A stretch of 64,000 nucleotides of DNA from Dasypus novemcinctus (GCF_030445035.2 NC_080688.1:67179449-67243448), one strand, 5' to 3'; positions 10,922-22,311 are shown, numbered from the stretch's first letter. The notes: a model not told the origin generated them from the sequence alone. Made by a program: numbers and translations.

Positions 10922-11595
10922 TTATGGCTAAGAGATTTCAAAGTGCGTCAGGAGGTCATTCTGGAGATTATGCTTATGCAGGTCTTGGGCAGATTTCACA
11001 AACTGCCACAGTAAACAAAGCCTCAAACAAGAGTGCTCCTGAGGGCTCTAGAAACAGGGACATCCAGTCACCATTGGCCAGCCACTCGGCCTCATGAAAT
11101 CAACCCCCCCTCAGCGGGACCTATCTGGGAATATATGAAAATCTGTTTCCCTGATATAACATAGTTATACTCATTTATCAATTCTCCTAATCATGATTCC
11201 TCAACTTCTACTGGAACCAATAATTTTCGATGTACCTGTTAAGTGTATTTCTCAGAGACTTACATCTTCGGATGTTCATATGCCAGTTGAGTTGCAGCCA
11301 ATTCTTATTTTCCAGTTGCACAGGTTTGCCCCAGACAGCTAGGTGATGGACCAACCCCAACCCCAAAACAAGGAGTATCTTCCAGTCAGGCAAACCAGTT
11401 TCTTTCCTCTGCCCCATAATATCTTGGTCCCCTGTCAGCCTGAAGCAGTCGGAGTGGTCATTATCCCAAATCCCTCAAGACTGAGGAATGAACAGAAATA
11501 AGGGGGATTGTAACCGTGGACCAAAGCAGATTTATTGTTAATAGTTATTATTCTTGCATTAATGGAGTAACTTTTAACATTAATATAAAAATAAT
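10922..11595. other. Intron 1, nothing recognised
   Basis: No repeat I can name and no coding signal. The short frames have no family resemblance. Confidence 0.35.
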
Positions 11596-11808
11596 AGCAG
11601 ATGTGACTCAAGTGGTTGAATGCCTGCTTCCCACATGGGAGGGCCTAGGTTCCGTCACTGGTGCTTCCTAAAAACAAAAACAAAACAAGCAAACAAATGA
11701 AAAAACCAACTCGAGAGCCTATATGGCTCAGTGGTTGAGCACGGATTTGCCACATACAAGGTCCCAGGTTTAATCCCTGGTCCCAGTACCTCAAAAAAAA
11801 AAAAAAAA
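11596..11808 (+). repeat. Dimeric tRNA-derived SINE
   Basis: The first head is at about 11598 ('gcagatgtgactcaagtgg') and the second at about 11716 ('gagcctatatggctcagtgg'), separated by a CA-rich linker and ending in 16 A. The same dimer design recurs at 60033-60243. Confidence 0.85.
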
Positions 11809-12261
11809 TACTGATAATAAAATGATAAGGGCAGAGAACTGTCAATTACATTTGGATCATTGAGATCTTATCAAGGGCAGGTTTAGTCCAGTGAGTGGTG
11901 GGGGTGGAGGCCACATGCACTGGGTTAAGGAAGGATTGTGAACTTAAAGTGAAAAGTATACAGGTAGTAAAGGCCTTGAAAAAACCTGGCTGGTCGAGCA
12001 AGATGGTGATAGGTCCATAGCTGGAGGCAGCTTCAAGGAAAAGATGGGGAATCTTGATAAAGGTTAGGCTTGAGCCTAGGTCTGTATTCTTATGACCTGA
12101 CTTTTGTGGCCAGCCTCCAAAAATGGCAGCCCACCCTCCTCTTGTTTCCCACTCTTCCAGGGCTTGGAACTGTGACCTTGACTCCGGCCTTGAAGTTAGG
12201 GTCTCACTGATAAGCCACCTGCCTGTGCACTGTCTGCACCTGCCAGGGTTTCTGAGTACTG
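11809..12261. other. Intron 1, unassigned sequence next to pseudogene
   Basis: A 139-codon - strand frame (11846-12265) overlaps the truncated end of the NSDHL pseudogene but matches no part of NSDHL that I can recognise. I see no repeat family. It may be sequence from the original insertion that has decayed. Confidence 0.3.
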
Positions 12262-13040
12262 TCACCCTGGATTACCTGTTTCAGTGCTGTGCAGAATGTG
12301 GCTGTGGACTACATTCTCCACGAAGTTGTGAAGACCAGCAAGTTGCCTGTTTCCCATCACAAACTCAATGAGGATGGAGACCAACTTGATTTCCCTTGGG
12401 ATGGAAATGGCCTTGATGGCTGTGGTTAAGAAAATGCTCTCTGGATTGGAGCACCCAGAAATGCTCTTTCCATAAGATCTTAGTCTCCATATATAATAGA
12501 TGGATTTAATGGCACAGGGAAGTCTTTGGTTCCATCCTTGATGTCACCACCCTTAAAGATAATACTAGCCCTCCTGGTTAAAACGACTTTCTGAACCCCA
12601 GCCTTTTTAAAGTTTCAGTGACATTCTTGGTGCCAGTGTAATTCACTCTGGAAAAAGAGTTCCTTGCTGTCACTAGACAGTGGGGGTGATGCACAGTGGA
12701 AAACTGCTTACACCCTTCAGAGCTGGCCACAGAAACTGTTGGCTGCAGAGGTCATCCAGTAAGAACTGCACTTGGAGATTATCAGACCCTTACTGGAAAC
12801 CAAGTACATTGACGTTTGGCCTCTTGCCAGCAACTGTTCCACCATGTCCTGCCCTAGAAATCCAGAGCCTCTGATTGCCATGCATTTCTTGGCTTTTGGA
12901 ATGTCCTCTGTCAAATGTGTCTTTTCCTCCTCATCTCTCATTTGCTTGCCAGCATTTGTCCACTTCTGCTCAAAATATGGCCTGGAGGCACACCTGGATG
13001 GCCTCAGCTTGCCCATCACATGCACCGAAAAAAACGCCAT
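12262..13040 (-). pseudogene. NSDHL: NSDHL processed pseudogene, truncated
   Basis: The - strand frame contains [16 protein letters not shown] and [17 protein letters not shown]. These are the N-terminus and nucleotide-binding (GxxGxxG-type) loop of sterol-4-alpha-carboxylate 3-dehydrogenase, an enzyme of cholesterol synthesis in the ER. Homology continues in other frames towards 12280, through stretches like [12 protein letters not shown] and FVENVVHSHIL. It lacks introns, so it is a retrocopy. Damage includes a frameshift just after LLARG, an in-frame TAA shortly after, and further shifts. Compared with the human protein as I remember it, about 12 residues are missing in frame between DTPK and AKRC. 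The C-terminal part after about the ENVVH motif is absent, and no poly(A) tail or target duplication is obvious. It lies antisense within ME2 intron 1 and is surely non-functional as NSDHL. Confidence 0.88.
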
Positions 13041-13564
13041 CCTGGGGCAATCGCCCCTTTCTGTGTGTGTGTGTGTGTGTTATTGTTGTTTTTTTAGGAT
13101 GGGCTATCACAACTTGTTTGTATGATTATGTGACTGATCCAATAGAGATGATGATGCTGGAAAGAGAAACAGCTGCTGGAGAGAGAAGTGCTGGAATGAT
13201 GTCCTTGAGTGGGTGGAAGTGGACAGGGTCTAGTGTACAAGTGAAGGAGAGGGCAGGGATGGGTCTTCTACAGAAACAGGAGAGAAGGGGGCTGGTAGAT
13301 GTTCTCTTCTCTCAGCTGGAGCCACATCAGAAGAGCAAGGAAAAGAAAAGACTTCCCCAGAACTAAAAGCCTCACTGTTAGCCTTCTGGCTGGGCTTCTG
13401 CAGCACATAATCTCTTCTGTCATGAACTGATGGAGAGTCAAAGCACTGCTCTCCTCTGATTCATTGCCTGGAGTGGCTTCCAGGGCTGCCGTCGTCCGAC
13501 CCACAAAGGCAGCAGCCTAAAACCTAATTTGAAATATTTTAATTCAATATTTAGCATGGTTATT
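13041..13564. other. Intron 1, (TG)n and unassigned sequence
   Basis: A (GT)9-like run at about 13063-13080 is followed by T-rich text and about 450 bases in which I recognise nothing. Confidence 0.4.
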
Positions 13565-13704
13565 CTCATAGTCTCTCTCTTTTATTTTTTAGGAGGTACC
13601 AGGGAATGAACCCAGGACCTTATACATGGGAAGCAGGCCCTCAGCCACTGAGCTATATCTGCACCCCAATGAGAGCTGGTTTTTTCATTTGGTTTTTAGG
13701 AGGG

Positions 13705-14222
13705 TTTTTTTTTTTTTTAAAGATTTATTTTTATTTATTTAATTCCTCTCCCCTCCCCTGGTTGTCTGTTTTCTGTGTCTATTTGCTGCATTTTGTTTCT
13801 TTGTCCGCTTCTGTTGTCGTCAGCTGCTCGGGAAGTGTGGGCGGCGCCATTCCTCGGCAGGCGGCGCCATTCCTCGGCAGGCGGCGCCATTCCGAGGCAG
13901 GCGGCGCCATTCCGAGGCAGGCGGCGCCATTCCGAGGCAGGCGGCGCCATTCCGAGGCAGGCGGCGCCATTCCGAGGCAGGCGGCGCCATTCCGAGGCAG
14001 GCTGCTCCCTCCTTCGCGCTGGGCGGCTCTCCTTATGGGTGCACTCCTTGTGCGTGGGGCTCCCCTACGCGGGGGACACCCCTGTGTGGCAGGGCACTCC
14101 TTGCACGCATCAGCACTGCGCATGGGCCAGCTCCACACGGGTCAAGGAGGCCTGGGGTTTGAACCGAGGACCTCCCATGTGGTAGACGGACGCCCTAACC
14201 ACTGGGCCAAAGTCCGTTTCCC
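13705..14222 (-). repeat. DAS-SINE carrying an internal minisatellite
   Basis: Full minus-strand DAS-SINE, nested in the older SINE with its own 10-bp duplication tttaggaggg (13695-13704 and 14223-14232). Its 20-bp 'gcggcgccattcc' segment is repeated eight times. It also lacks about 55 bp (the stretch encoding 'gagagctgacacaacaagat' in other copies), a deletion shared with the copy at 56089-56489, so the two come from one subfamily. The 227-codon frame across it is a translation of repeat DNA. Confidence 0.92.
13841..14000. repeat. 8 x 20-bp minisatellite
   Basis: Eight head-to-tail 20-bp units. The first two read gcggcgccattcctcggcag and the last six gcggcgccattccgaggcag, with no other differences. 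The unit contains the GGCGCC palindrome and two CpGs. Near-perfect identity implies recent expansion or homogenisation, and copy number is likely to vary between individuals. Confidence 0.97.
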
Positions 14223-14349
14223 TTTAGGAGGGATTGAACTCGGGAGCTTGTACATGGGAAACGGGTGCTCAACTCCACTCCCCTCATAGTCTCTTAATAT
14301 GGATTTCACTCATAGCAGATGTTGATACAGAAACTAAGGGTATTTAGAA

Positions 14350-14640
14350 GGCACCTTAGTCTATTATTACTAATAACAATAATGCTTATGATAAATAACA
14401 TTTCTAGAGTGCTGTGATAAGCATCTTACGTGGATTACATAATTCAGTTCTTAAAGCAGCCCTATTTTATAGTTCCCACTGTTTATCATCCCTATTTGAG
14501 TGAGGAGGAAACTATAACTCAGGGAGACTTTGATTTACTCTGGATTACAGAGTTAGCAAGTGGCAAAACCAGAATTTAAATCCATGCAATCTGACTCCTG
14601 AGCCTGCCTTTTGACCACTCTGCTAGACTGCATGGATGTG
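14350..14640 (+). repeat. MIR SINE, near full length
   Basis: 'gaggaggaaactataactca', 'ttacagagttagcaagtggc' and 'aatttaaatccatgcaatc' follow in MIR order, with the 5' part from about 14350. Plus orientation. Confidence 0.8.
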
Positions 14641-14809
14641 AATTTTACTGAATAAACCGGACCAAGTAGTCTAGCACTTTATAATGAAGATGATGAAGCT
14701 CTGAGAGCTTGATACTTTGTGTACTATCATTACTCTACATAACTCTGCAAGATAAGGTTTCCCCTTCCATATTTCCCCATTATATTGATGAGAAAAGTAA
14801 GACTTATGT

Positions 14810-15000
14810 TCCAGCCCAGCTCCTGGAGGACACAGGTCGGGGCGGCCGTGAGACCAAAGAACCCACCTGGCACATAGTCAGACATAAGCTTTATTCGTTA
14901 GGACTTACAGAAAGGAGAGGGTCTCCGAAGGGGTGGTTGGGAGAATGAACGTAGTGCTTCACAAAGAGGCAGGAAAATGAGGGGCAGTGTAAATTTAGAG
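14810..15000 (-). repeat. Possible solo LTR edge
   Basis: On the - strand an AATAAAGC polyadenylation-type signal (at about 14890) is followed by a 'ggtttctttggtctcacggc'-like stretch and 'ctgtgtcctccagg', as in LTR R-U5 regions. The U3 end and target duplication are not identified. Confidence 0.3.
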
Positions 15001-17086
15001 TCTCAGAACAAAGACATTTTTATCAGTTCCATAAATGGGGTCTGGTGATGTTACTGTAGGAAGGAAGTGTACAGCCTGGGGAAAATGATAGTCTGCGATA
15101 CCCTCTGTACATTGCTTCCCTGTGGCAGGTCTGTTACACTTTCCCTGTGTCCTGGGGCATCAGGCGGCTGTGGCCTGCGGGTATTTCCTTAGGCAGGGGG
15201 AGTCAGGGCCCGGGACCCTCTGGATCCCCACGCTTAGTGGTTTTCAGTGGTTCCCAGGATTTTGGACTTCATGGATAAGTTGAAAAGAAGGAGGAGTGTG
15301 GGTATTTGGGGACATGAGATTTGCCATCTTTTACTTTAGTCAAGGTTAAGGACCCTTTTAAAACTGTTGTAATCCCCATGACCTCGTTCCACAAAGGACA
15401 AGACATTTTTACCAGGAAACGGCGAGGAGGTCATAATTACAAAATAAAAGCAAAGAGAAAAATTTAGTATTATGAAAAACTACATTACATGGTCCTTGAT
15501 TTTTCTCATTTGGTCACAGGCCAGTGAGAACATGTCCCAGACTAACACCAGTTTGGAGACTGTCAGAGCCCAGTTCGTCCCCATCAACCACAGGCATACC
15601 TATACCTTTGCTGGTGTGACACAACTGAATCCACACTGTAATTAAACCCAGGTTCAAACTCAGAGCTTGTGCTAGTTGCACCAAGGCATGACCTCTTTCT
15701 GCTTTTGGTGTCTAGTGAAGAGTCTTTCCCAGGTGTTGACCTTCTCCTTTCCAAGTAGGGGGCCAGGGAGAGTGGTCTTAAGCAGCCAGTGGCCCAGCAG
15801 TTTTAGTTTCAGTCTGGTTTACGAACATCATTCAGTGTGTGGGTTCTACTGCCTCCCAATTCAAGAACTCTTCCTTTCCTCTATGCTGTTGCATAAAAAG
15901 GTCAAGGCAGCATGGCTGCTCACACTGATTTATTCAGATGGACAGTGGCTACACCAAGCAGAGAAGCCTTGGGCATATCCCATACCCAAGAACTCAAGTA
16001 AGCAGGCTTACTTACTTGAATAAATAAATTTATTCAAAAATTAGAGGCCCTACCTTCTTTTGTTTCCTCTCTCTACTTTACCTGTTCTTCCTAGCACCTC
16101 CTTGAGGTCATCTGTTATAGAATGTGGCTTTTCTTGGGTCTAGGTTAGTTCTGTAATTCTTTCATCATTTCTGTTTACTATAAAGAGTTAGGTTTCCCCA
16201 TTTTATTTTGTTGCCTCCATCTATCTGTCTCTCTTTAACTATCCTTGGTTCTAATTTTGGCAGAGGTTGTTTTTTTCTTTAGGTTATCTTTTTATTAAAG
16301 CCTTCTTGTTTTAAAGACACTACTGAACTTTTATATTTTATTTTACTTTCTATCGTGATAATAAAGTTCTCTAATAGTAGAGTGATATAACAGTTTTCTC
16401 TTTTTCTTTAATTATAATACTTTCTTTGATAATATGCTTTCATTTGAGTATCACAGTTAACTATGAGGTAGATGTTACAGGTGGTATTATCTTTGTTACA
16501 CAGATTAAATTCATTATTTGACAGGAACAAAATTTTAACCAGGAGATGAAAATATAATGTTTTATATGGCAGAATGTTGCTCTTAAGTTTTGTTATAATA
16601 TTACTCTTACCTTAAGGTACCGGTTCCAGTTGTGGTAAACAATGCTATTTCTTCTGGGAGAATCACAGAAACGGATGAATAATTCTTCTTTTAAAAACCA
16701 AACAAAACATTTTTTTTAAATGACAGTCAAAATTTAAGTTGGGTTTATTTTTTCTCTCCGATCCCCTTTCGTGTCAACCATCCTATTTTGTTAATATTTT
16801 TGTAACTATGTTTGGGAGAAGAAAAAGTTATTTGGCACATGTTCTCTCTACCACTGTGTTGCTGTATTAATATTATTAGTAATATAGTACTATTTTCCCC
16901 CAAGGGCAGATTTCTGCAATACATAACATGTATGGACCACCATCATAGGTAGTTCCTACTTTTTAAAAAATGAGTTCATGGACAAAAAGTATGCTGTGAA
17001 AGAGTCTAAAAATTTATGTCCAGGAGCTAGAGACATTAGAACAATTTGAAGTGTCTTGAAAGAGCTTTAAAGTAAATATTTAAAAT
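15001..17086. other. Intron 1, nothing firm
   Basis: 15.0-15.7 kb has balanced base composition and may continue the LTR-like element. 16.0-17.08 kb is AT-rich with no repeat I can name. No coding signal is seen. Confidence 0.35.
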
Positions 17087-17094
17087 TTATAGAG

Positions 17095-17503
17095 GGAAGT
17101 GGACATAGCTCAACTGATAGAGCCTCCGCCTACCATATGGAGGGTCCAGGATTCTATACGCAGGGCCTCCTGACCCGTGTGGTGAGCTGGCCCACATGCA
17201 GTGCTGTCGCATGCAAGGAGTGCCATGCCACACAGGTGCACCCTGAAGTAGGAAAGCCCCACACGCAAGGAGTGTACCCTGCAAGGAGAGCCGCCCCATG
17301 TGAAAAAAGCACAGCCTGCCCAGTGGTACCGCATACATGGAGAGCTGATGCGGCAAGATGACACAACAAAAATGAGATGCAATTTCCCAGTGCCACCTGA
17401 CAATACAACCGGATGCAGAAGAACACACACACAAATGGACACAGAGAGCATACAACGAGGGGAAGGGGAGAGAAAGAAATAAATCTTTAAAAAAAAAAAA
17501 AGA
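17095..17503 (+). repeat. DAS-SINE
   Basis: The head 'ggaagtggacatagctcaac' and typical body lead to a tail 'aaataaatctttaaaa'. An 8-bp duplication ttatagag flanks it (17087-17094 and 17504-17511). Confidence 0.9.
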
Positions 17504-17636
17504 TTATAGAGATAAAGGATGGAATTACATTCATGAAATAAGAATAGCAAATTATGAAATAGGTATTGAATATTAAAAGGGACCAAACAGAAATATAGAC
17601 ATAAGAAATAATTGAAGTAAAAGAAAGGCATATCAG

Positions 17637-18059
17637 GGAAGCAGACTTGGCCCACTGGATAGGGTGTCCACCTACCACATGTGAGGTCCGAGGTTCAAAC
17701 CCTGGGCCTCCTTGACCCGTGTGAAGCTGGCCCATGCGCAGTGCTGATGAGCGCAAGGAGTGCCCTGCCATGCAGGGGTGTCCCCCGCGTAGAGGAGCCC
17801 CACGCATAAGGAGTGTGCCCCATAAGGAGAGCCACCCAGTGCAAAAGAAGGTGCAACCTTCCCAAGAATGGTGCCGCACACATGGAGAGCTGACACAACA
17901 AGATGATGACGCAACAAAAAAAAAAAAACAGATTCCCGGGTGCCGCTGATAAGGATAGAAGTGGTCACAGAAGAACACACAGTGAATGGACACAGAGAGC
18001 AGACAACTGTCGGGGGGGGGGGTGTGGAAGGGGGAAAGAAATAAAAAATCTTTAAAGAA
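17637..18059 (+). repeat. DAS-SINE
   Basis: The head 'ggaagcagacttggcccact' with 'ggttcaaaccctgggcctcc' is followed by a complete body and tail. The 13-bp duplication aaaggcatatcag is exact (17624-17636 and 18060-18072). Confidence 0.95.
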
Positions 18060-18224
18060 AAAGGCATATCAGAAATAGCTAAATAGCTATAAGAATTTGG
18101 ATGGTAGAGAAATTGTTTATTTAGGCCGTTCTAATTGTGTCTTGAAAAAAGGGATTTATAAGGGAAAGGGAATAAATACATTGAAGAAATAAAGGAAAAA
18201 CATAACCAAAGGTTTAGGGGCTGG

Positions 18225-19250
18225 CCCATTTCTTCTGTTTTCTTAGCATGGCTTGTAATTTTTTGCTGATGTCTAGGCATCTGATAATGATGGTAAGTTT
18301 ACTCTGCTCAATTTCTCTCCCCTTCAAAGGATTTAGTGGTAGGAGCCTGTTTTATTACCATTCTTTGATTCTTGGTTCAGCCTGTTCTAGGTCTTTAGAA
18401 TTGTCCCGGTTAGTTGCACAAATCTGGGCCCTGCACCCAAAAATGGGTTGCAGACCCACTTTCAAGGGCCTTGGGAAGGGAGGTTGTGAAGACGGGAAAA
18501 AGCCTCGTTTACTTTACTTTCAATTCCCTCACATGCACTTCCTTGGTCAGCCAGCAGATTTGCTCTCAGCAGGCCTCTCAGTTCAAAGCCTGTCAGTGTT
18601 TTCACTGCCACATGGATCAAAGTGATGGAGGATCCTGCCTGGAGGCCAAGAGCCTCGCATAGCAAACATTCTCAGAGACAGTTCTCCAACCATTGGTTAG
18701 CAGCGCCCTCTTTTTTCCCAGGTAGGCAATAATTCCACTCCCCTCTGCGTCCTCAGCAACCATTCCCAGTCAGGAAGGAGTGTGTTTGTCAGAGGTGGAG
18801 CTCTTTAGTCCCATGCTGACTCCCAGGGTGAAAAATGGCATGGCCCTACCTGTCCTGGAAGGGTTTGTGGGACAGCACACCAAATTTGTGGTTCGAAAGC
18901 TGAAGCAGCCTTAGTCTTCATCATTCTTTCTCCCCTTTCCTGGGGAGTTGGATCCCTGGGACCCCCTTTGTCTGTAGCTGCTGGCCTGGACCTGGAGAAT
19001 TCAAAACTCTCTGCTCTAGGGTGGTGGAGGGGTGGGGTGCTGGCAGCTGCAGCGCAATTTCTGCTCGTAGTCAAAGTCAAGGTTCTTGTCCTCTGCCCCT
19101 CCCTCTTCTGGGTGGTCCAGCCTTCCCATGGTGTCGTGCACCCTAGAACTTTTTTTCCCAGGCTGTTTCTGCCTGAACTCTAGCTATTTTTCTGGGAGAG
19201 GACAGAGTCCTGTGTCTTTCTAATCCATCATCTTCTCGGCAGTCTGTATT
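18225..19250 (-). repeat. L1/HAL1 5' region fragment
   Basis: 18240-18330 ('ggcttgtaattttttgctgat', then 'caatttctctccccttc') parallels 41360-41430 near the 5' end of the HAL1-like element. The GC-richer stretch up to about 19240 ('tttttctgggagaggacag', 'ccatcatcttctc') looks like an L1-type 5' UTR in minus orientation. Confidence 0.55.
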
Positions 19251-19374
19251 TATTCTAGATAGAATCCTTTATTATAATGTGAAAGAAATATTTTCTTTTG
19301 GTCTTTTATTTAACTATTTATGGTGTCTTTCACTTTGCAGAGGTTTTAAATCATGGTCAAATCTGTCAATTTTT

Positions 19375-19729
19375 AAAAATTATTATTTTCTTTCTCCCCC
19401 TCCCCCCCACCATGCTGTTTTGCTGTGTCCATTGGCTGTGTGATCTTCTGTGTCTGTGTCTTTTTGTCTTCTCATTTTCTCCTCTAGGCTTCACCAGGAT
19501 TTGATCGTGGGCACCTCCGATGTGGGAAGAGAGATTCCTTGTTGCTTGTGCCATCTCAGTTCCTGGTTTCTGTTGCATCTCACCTTGATTCTCCCCTCCT
19601 TCTCTCTCTCTTGTTGTGTCATCCTCGCAGCACCGGCCTGGCTCACCTTTACCAGGAGGCCCTGGGGATTGAACCTGGGTCCTACCATATGGTAGACAGA
19701 AGCCAATCACTTGAGTCACATTCGCTTCC
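19375..19729 (-). repeat. tRNA-derived SINE dimer
   Basis: Minus-strand SINE with two 'gggattgaacctgggtcc'-like modules. The 12-bp duplication ctgtcaattttt is at 19363-19374 and 19730-19741. Confidence 0.88.
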
Positions 19730-19865
19730 CTGTCAATTTTTTTTTTTTTTTTTTTTTAACAGTATCTGGGTTTTACCTTTTTTGGAAAGGCATCTCTCAC
19801 TCCAAGATTATAAAGGCATTCTCATGTATTTTCTTCTAATTCCTTTATATTTATATATTTTCAAT

Positions 19866-20345
19866 GGTTACATCTTTGGTGGTTTGGAGCTATGAATCCC
19901 GGAAAAACACGTTCTTACACTTCATCCATTCCTGTGGGTGTAAACCCACTATAAGTAGGACTTCTGAAGAGGTTTCTTCAGTTAAGATGTGGCCCAACCT
20001 AGTCAGGAAGGGTCTTAATCCTATTATTGGAGTCCTTTATAAGCAGAATGAAATTTATACTGAAAGAGAGGAAGTCATGGGAGGAGAAGGCTGAAGTTCA
20101 AGGGAACCTGGAAGAGAAGGGGGAGACCGAGAGAGGCCGCCATGTGCATTGCCTTGCTACAGAGGAACCCAGGACCAAGGATCCCTGGCAGCCAGCCCCA
20201 AACACCAGCCTTTGGGAAGAAAGGATCACCTTGGTGACACCTCAATTTGTACTTTTTCCTAGCCTCAAAACCATGAGCTAATAAATTCCCATTGTTTAAG
20301 CCAACCCATCACATGGTAATTACTTAAGTGGTGAAGGAAATTAAA
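19866..20345 (+). repeat. LTR-like dispersed repeat (type A)
   Basis: This has the layout of mammalian MaLR-type LTRs: 'ccattcctgtgggtgtaaac', 'ggtcttaatcctattattgg', 'cctttataagcagaatgaaa', a GC-richer middle with 'gccgccatgtgcattgcctt', then 'gagctaataaattcccattg' and 'tttaagccaaccca' near the end. An ATAAA signal lies near 20280. Part of it recurs inverted at about 24640-24700. The family name is my inference. Confidence 0.6.
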
Positions 20346-20504
20346 ACAACATCTTTAATATATCTAAAATTTATGTTTGTTGTCTGCAATGACAAGTCCC
20401 TACCTTGTGCTTTTTCAACATTTTCTTTCATTCTTTCTACCTTTACTCTTTGAAATGTCCTTATAAGCTGGGTCTATTCCAATGTACTTAGAAACTGAGT
20501 CTAA

Positions 20505-20745
20505 GCTATTGGGATTTTGATTGGATTTTTGTTAATTTATCAGTTAATTTGAGGGAAGCAGACTTTTTTTAATATTAAATATGCTCCTTCAGAAATGAAT
20601 GTAGCTATCCAAATATTTAGGATTTTTTTATATCTGTAAGTGACCCTGTTAGGTATAATCCTAGATATTTTATTATTTTATTGCTGTTAAAATTGGATCT
20701 TTTATCTATTAAGTATCTTACTTTATTATGGTTGGTACTTAGCCT
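20505..20745 (-). repeat. L1 ORF2 fragment, left part
   Basis: 'gggattttgattggattttt' and 'ataatcctagatattttatt' are minus-strand L1 ORF2 wording. The match resumes after the LTR at 21165-21295 ('tatacctaatcaccttacta', 'aaaatcatatcacttgcaac'). Confidence 0.6.
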
Positions 20746-21164
20746 GGTACATTGAATACTGGCCCCCCAAAAGATATCTAAGTCTTAACCCCTGCAACCT
20801 GTGACTGTGACCTTATTTGGAAAAAGGGTCTTTATAGATGTAGTTAAGGACCTTGAGATGTTATCTTGGATTTAAGGTTGACTCTAAATCCGGTAACAAG
20901 TGCCTTCATAAGAAAAGGCAGAGGGAGATTTGAGACAGAGGGGAGAAGGCAATGTGAAAACAGAGGAGAGAATGGAGTGATATGTTTACCAGCCAAGGAA
21001 TGCCACGGGTTGCCAGCAGCCACTACAAGTTAGGGGAGAGGCATGGCATGAATTCTTTCTCAGTGCCTCCAGAAGGAAACAGCTGTGCCAATGCCTTGAT
21101 TTCAGTTCTCCAGCTTCCAGAACTCAGATTGTGGTTATTATGGCAGCCCTGGGAAATTAGTACA
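20746..21164 (+). repeat. MaLR/MLT1-type LTR inserted in L1
   Basis: 'gtgaccttatttggaaaaag', 'ctttatagatgtagttaagg', 'gccttcataagaaaaggcag', 'agccaaggaatgccacggg', 'gccttgatttcagttctcca' and 'ttatggcagccctgggaaat' follow in the order of a MaLR-type solo LTR. It lies between two parts of one L1 ORF2 fragment, so it inserted later. No internal retroviral genes are present. Confidence 0.7.
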
Positions 21165-21299
21165 CATAGATATACTGATTTTATACCTAATCACCTTACT
21201 AAAATGTTTTTATTCTAGGGTTTTTTCAGTTGTTTCTGATTTTATAGGTAGAAAATCATATCACTTGCAACTTCAGATAGACTTGCACTGCAAATAGAC

Positions 21300-21690
21300 C
21301 AAAAATAACGCTTCTTTTTTATTCTAAGAAAAATAATTCGGTGGTCATGAAGTGAAAATGAAATATAGTAAAAATTACCCTTTTAATTCCCTTATCTTAC
21401 CCATTAAATAGAATATACCGTTCTATATAATACTAAGTATATAGAGTAATAATAATAAAGGCTATAGATGCAAGATATAGTTTTACAGTATTTTGAATTT
21501 AAAACATTTAGATGGTAGCATAAATGAATCTGTAAGAAGAAAACAATGAAGCTAAACACTTACCTTTCATTCTGGGTGGTTTTTGTGGCTCTGTTATATC
21601 TATGACAATGGAAATGCAGCAATTTAAAAATGATGAGGACGACAGTACAGCATCTGCATAAAGAATTACCATAAAATTCAAATGAGATGG
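21300..21690. other. Intron 1, nothing recognised
   Basis: AT-rich sequence without a repeat or coding signal I can name. Confidence 0.35.
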
Positions 21691-21692
21691 AA

Positions 21693-22311
21693 TTATATAA
21701 TTCCAGTAATTTGTCTTTCTGTTCCCCTGTAAGCACTATGATGAACTTTGTTAAGCATTTCAGATATTAAATCATTTTGGAACTCTTCAATAAATTTAAT
21801 CATTTTTGAACACTTCGATAGATGTCTGACAATTTCAGAGTGCTGGCTTTTCTTCTTAGCGAGCATCTTTCTGTTCTTGTTTTGTACATTCTTTGTCAGT
21901 GTTTCTTTAAGGCCCTTAATTAATTTCTTCCTTGAGGATGTGAACAAAGCTATCTCTGCTCTCTCAGCCTGGCCACTCATACAGTGCTTTTCACTTTTTT
22001 GTCTAAGATCAGGTAACCTTTCACATTTTTTCCATTCTTTCCCTACATGCGTTGACTACTGAAAGCTTAATTGTGTCCATGACTATCTCATATGTGGCAG
22101 ACATTCATGGGCAATGTGGAAGACCTTCCAGCACCGCTTCAGCATTTAATATTGGAAACATCTTGAGTGTCGGGGAGTCCATCAGCCTCATGTATGTGGT
22201 CATGAAACAAAAAAACACACACCTCATTTCAGATCTTGTTGGATGGCAGTGATAGAGTGGTGGTGGGGCAGGGCAAAAGACGACTTCAACCTGCAAACAG
22301 GAGTGTTTCAA
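21693..22311 (-). pseudogene. Unidentified broken coding-like stretch
   Basis: A 95-codon - strand frame (21693-21980) encodes a lysine-rich, helix-like segment including KKLIKGLKETLTKNVQ and EEFQNDLISEMLNKV. Upstream on the same strand, protein-like text continues in shifted frames to about 22310 with stops between. It looks more like the remains of a retrocopy of a coiled-coil protein than random DNA, but I do not recognise the parent. It could also be chance. Confidence 0.25.

Larger units (their letters stand above)
13577..14282 (-). repeat. Older SINE split by a DAS-SINE
   Basis: A minus-strand tRNA-like head ('ggaatgaacccaggacct' at about 13600) and a second module (14233-14282) belong to one dimeric SINE, flanked by the 12-bp duplication ctcatagtctct (13565-13576 and 14283-14294). 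A DAS-SINE sits between the two modules, so this element was there first. Confidence 0.85.

Noticed and set aside
13606..14289. 227-codon + strand frame with repeated RQAAPFRGRRRHSEAG-like units
   Set aside because: It is simply a translation of a DAS-SINE and its 20-bp minisatellite. All reading frames stay open because the unit lacks stops.
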